A stretch of DNA of 64,000 bases, taken from contig CANRPO010000018.1 in NCBI GenBank assembly GCA_947632515.1, forward strand, positions 1 through 64,000. The letters are read 5' to 3'. Position numbers and translations under genes: made by a program. Below the pieces are notes generated by a model, which was given only the letters and a program-made list of their open reading frames with translations, made no database searches and was not told where the DNA came from. How positions within the stretch are numbered: the first letter of the stretch is position 1; the number at the start of each line of letters is the position of its first letter. Shown one piece after another: positions 63,096 to 64,000 of the stretch. Origin of the DNA: an uncultured Lachnospiraceae bacterium (lineage in GTDB: Bacteria; Bacillota; Clostridia; Lachnospirales; Lachnospiraceae).

Positions 63096-64000
63096 ATGAA
63101 GACAAAAATATTTATAGACGGAAGTGAAGGAACCACAGGACTCAGGATCCATGAGCGTTTTCAGAACCGGGACGACATCGAGCTGCTGACGATCTCGTCG
63201 GATCTGCGAAAAGACACAGAGGAGCGCAGGCGGCTGATCAACGCGTCGGACGTCACGTTCACCTGCCTGCCGGACGCGGCGGCCGTCGAGTCCGTATCGC
63301 TTGTGGAAAACGACCATGTGCGGGTCATCGACCCGTCCACGGCGCACAGGACAGAGCCCGGCTGGGCTTACGGTTTCCCGGAACTGTCAGACAGCTTTCG
63401 GAACGCCATCCGCGAAGGAAAGCGCATCGCCGTCCCCGGCTGCCATGCGACAGGGTTCATCTCTCTGGTCTACCCGCTCGTCGCAGAGGGCATCCTGCCC
63501 GCCGACTATCCCGTCTCCGCCTTCTCCATCACAGGCTACAGCGGCGCGGGCCGAAAGGTGATCGCCGACTACGAGTCCGCAGATCGCCCGAAAGAGTACG
63601 ACGCGCCCCGCGAGTATGCCCTAAGCCAGCAGCACAAACATCTGAAAGAGATGAAAAAGATCCCCGGATTGGCGAAAGAACCTTTATTCTCTCCCATTAT
63701 AGCAGACTATTACAGTGGAATGGTCGTATCGGTGCCGCTGTACGCAGAATATTTAAAAGCCTCTCCGACGCCGGAGAGGCTCCAGGAATTCTATGCTGAT
63801 TACTATGCGGGCGAGCGTTTTATCCGCGTCATGCCCTACGGCGCGGAAACCGAATCCAACGGTTTCCTCGGCGGCAACGTCCGCTCCGGCTGGGACGGTC
63901 TGGAGATCTATGTGACCGGCAATCCCGACAGGATCCTGCTTTCCGTACGCTTTGACAATCTCGGCAAGGGCGCGTCGGGCGCGGCGATCCAATGTCTGAA
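63096..64000 (+). CDS. argC: N-acetyl-gamma-glutamyl-phosphate reductase, type 2 (3' end cut by window)
   Basis: NADPH-dependent third step of arginine synthesis from glutamate. N-terminal KIFIDGSEGTTGLRI, catalytic Cys in AVPGCHATGF, FSITGYSGAGRKVI, and the late GGNVRSGWDGLEIYVTGNP mark the short type 2 ArgC. About 301 codons are present; type 2 proteins are near 310 aa, so only a few residues are missing. AGAGGG is about 7 bases before the ATG. Its promoter is at 63017-63045. Confidence 0.95.
   Translation, partial: MKTKIFIDGSEGTTGLRIHERFQNRDDIELLTISSDLRKDTEERRRLINASDVTFTCLPDAAAVESVSLVENDHVRVIDPSTAHRTEPGWAYGFPELSDSFRNAIREGKRIAVPGCHATGFISLVYPLVAEGILPADYPVSAFSITGYSGAGRKVIADYESADRPKEYDAPREYALSQQHKHLKEMKKIPGLAKEPLFSPIIADYYSGMVVSVPLYAEYLKASPTPERLQEFYADYYAGERFIRVMPYGAETESNGFLGGNVRSGWDGLEIYVTGNPDRILLSVRFDNLGKGASGAAIQCL

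Overview
The window (about 57% GC by eye, nearly all genes on the minus strand) looks like chromosomal DNA of a motile, anaerobic, gut-type Clostridia bacterium, most likely Lachnospiraceae. The basis is gene content: HemZ-type radical SAM enzyme, MecA, a T-box-controlled trp operon, YtrA-type GntR, small families such as DUF6171 and probably DUF6033, GH51/GH43 with a lipoprotein sugar ABC system, three chemoreceptors, and extended -10 promoters. Species cannot be fixed from the sequence. No rRNA, tRNA, CRISPR array, transposase or phage gene was seen.

Layout. 0-3.3 kb: start of an unidentified gene, hemZ and enolase. 3.4-11 kb: two adjacent ABC systems, a MacB-like set with a membrane-anchored adaptor and a GntR-ATPase-permease set with its own operator. 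11-16 kb: a large inverted repeat, gpmI, a TPR membrane protein with a histone-like basic tail, a promoter/hairpin region, a YgjP-type peptidase and mecA. 16-18.5 kb: a chemoreceptor and a small protein gene preceded by an overlapping upstream ORF. 18.5-24.6 kb: trp operon (E-G-C-F-B-A, trpD absent) behind a tryptophan T-box. 24.7-40 kb: signalling region with a chemoreceptor, two hybrid histidine kinases, a double-receiver regulator, a BMP-type binding protein next to a kinase, an Rrf2 regulator, a CE4 deacetylase behind four 11-bp direct repeats, and an operon of GGDEF/degenerate-EAL/LamG protein, glycerol kinase and an unknown HTH-like protein. 40-50.3 kb: arabinoside/oligosaccharide use (binding protein, two permeases, GH51, GH43, ArsR-like regulator, GH5) plus a HAD phosphatase and a YitT protein. 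50.3-60.2 kb: a chemoreceptor, a pair of ABC exporters and a compact cassette of acyl/AMP ligase, free-standing acyl carrier protein, condensation-domain enzyme and alpha/beta hydrolase. 60.2-64 kb: a phosphoesterase, a ParB-like/BMP fusion protein and the start of argC on the plus strand.

The best candidate for an unusual system is the 52.1-60.2 kb locus. It has the parts to activate a carboxylic (probably fatty) acid, load it on a carrier protein and condense it with an amine, with two exporters next door and palindromic operators in front of both halves. Second-tier novelties are the LamG-tailed GGDEF/EAL protein co-transcribed with glpK, the cytoplasmic ParB-like/BMP fusion, the 11-bp repeat array at the deacetylase promoter, and the binding-protein/kinase/double-receiver signalling set. 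Functions are inferred from protein motifs read by eye; no database search was possible.
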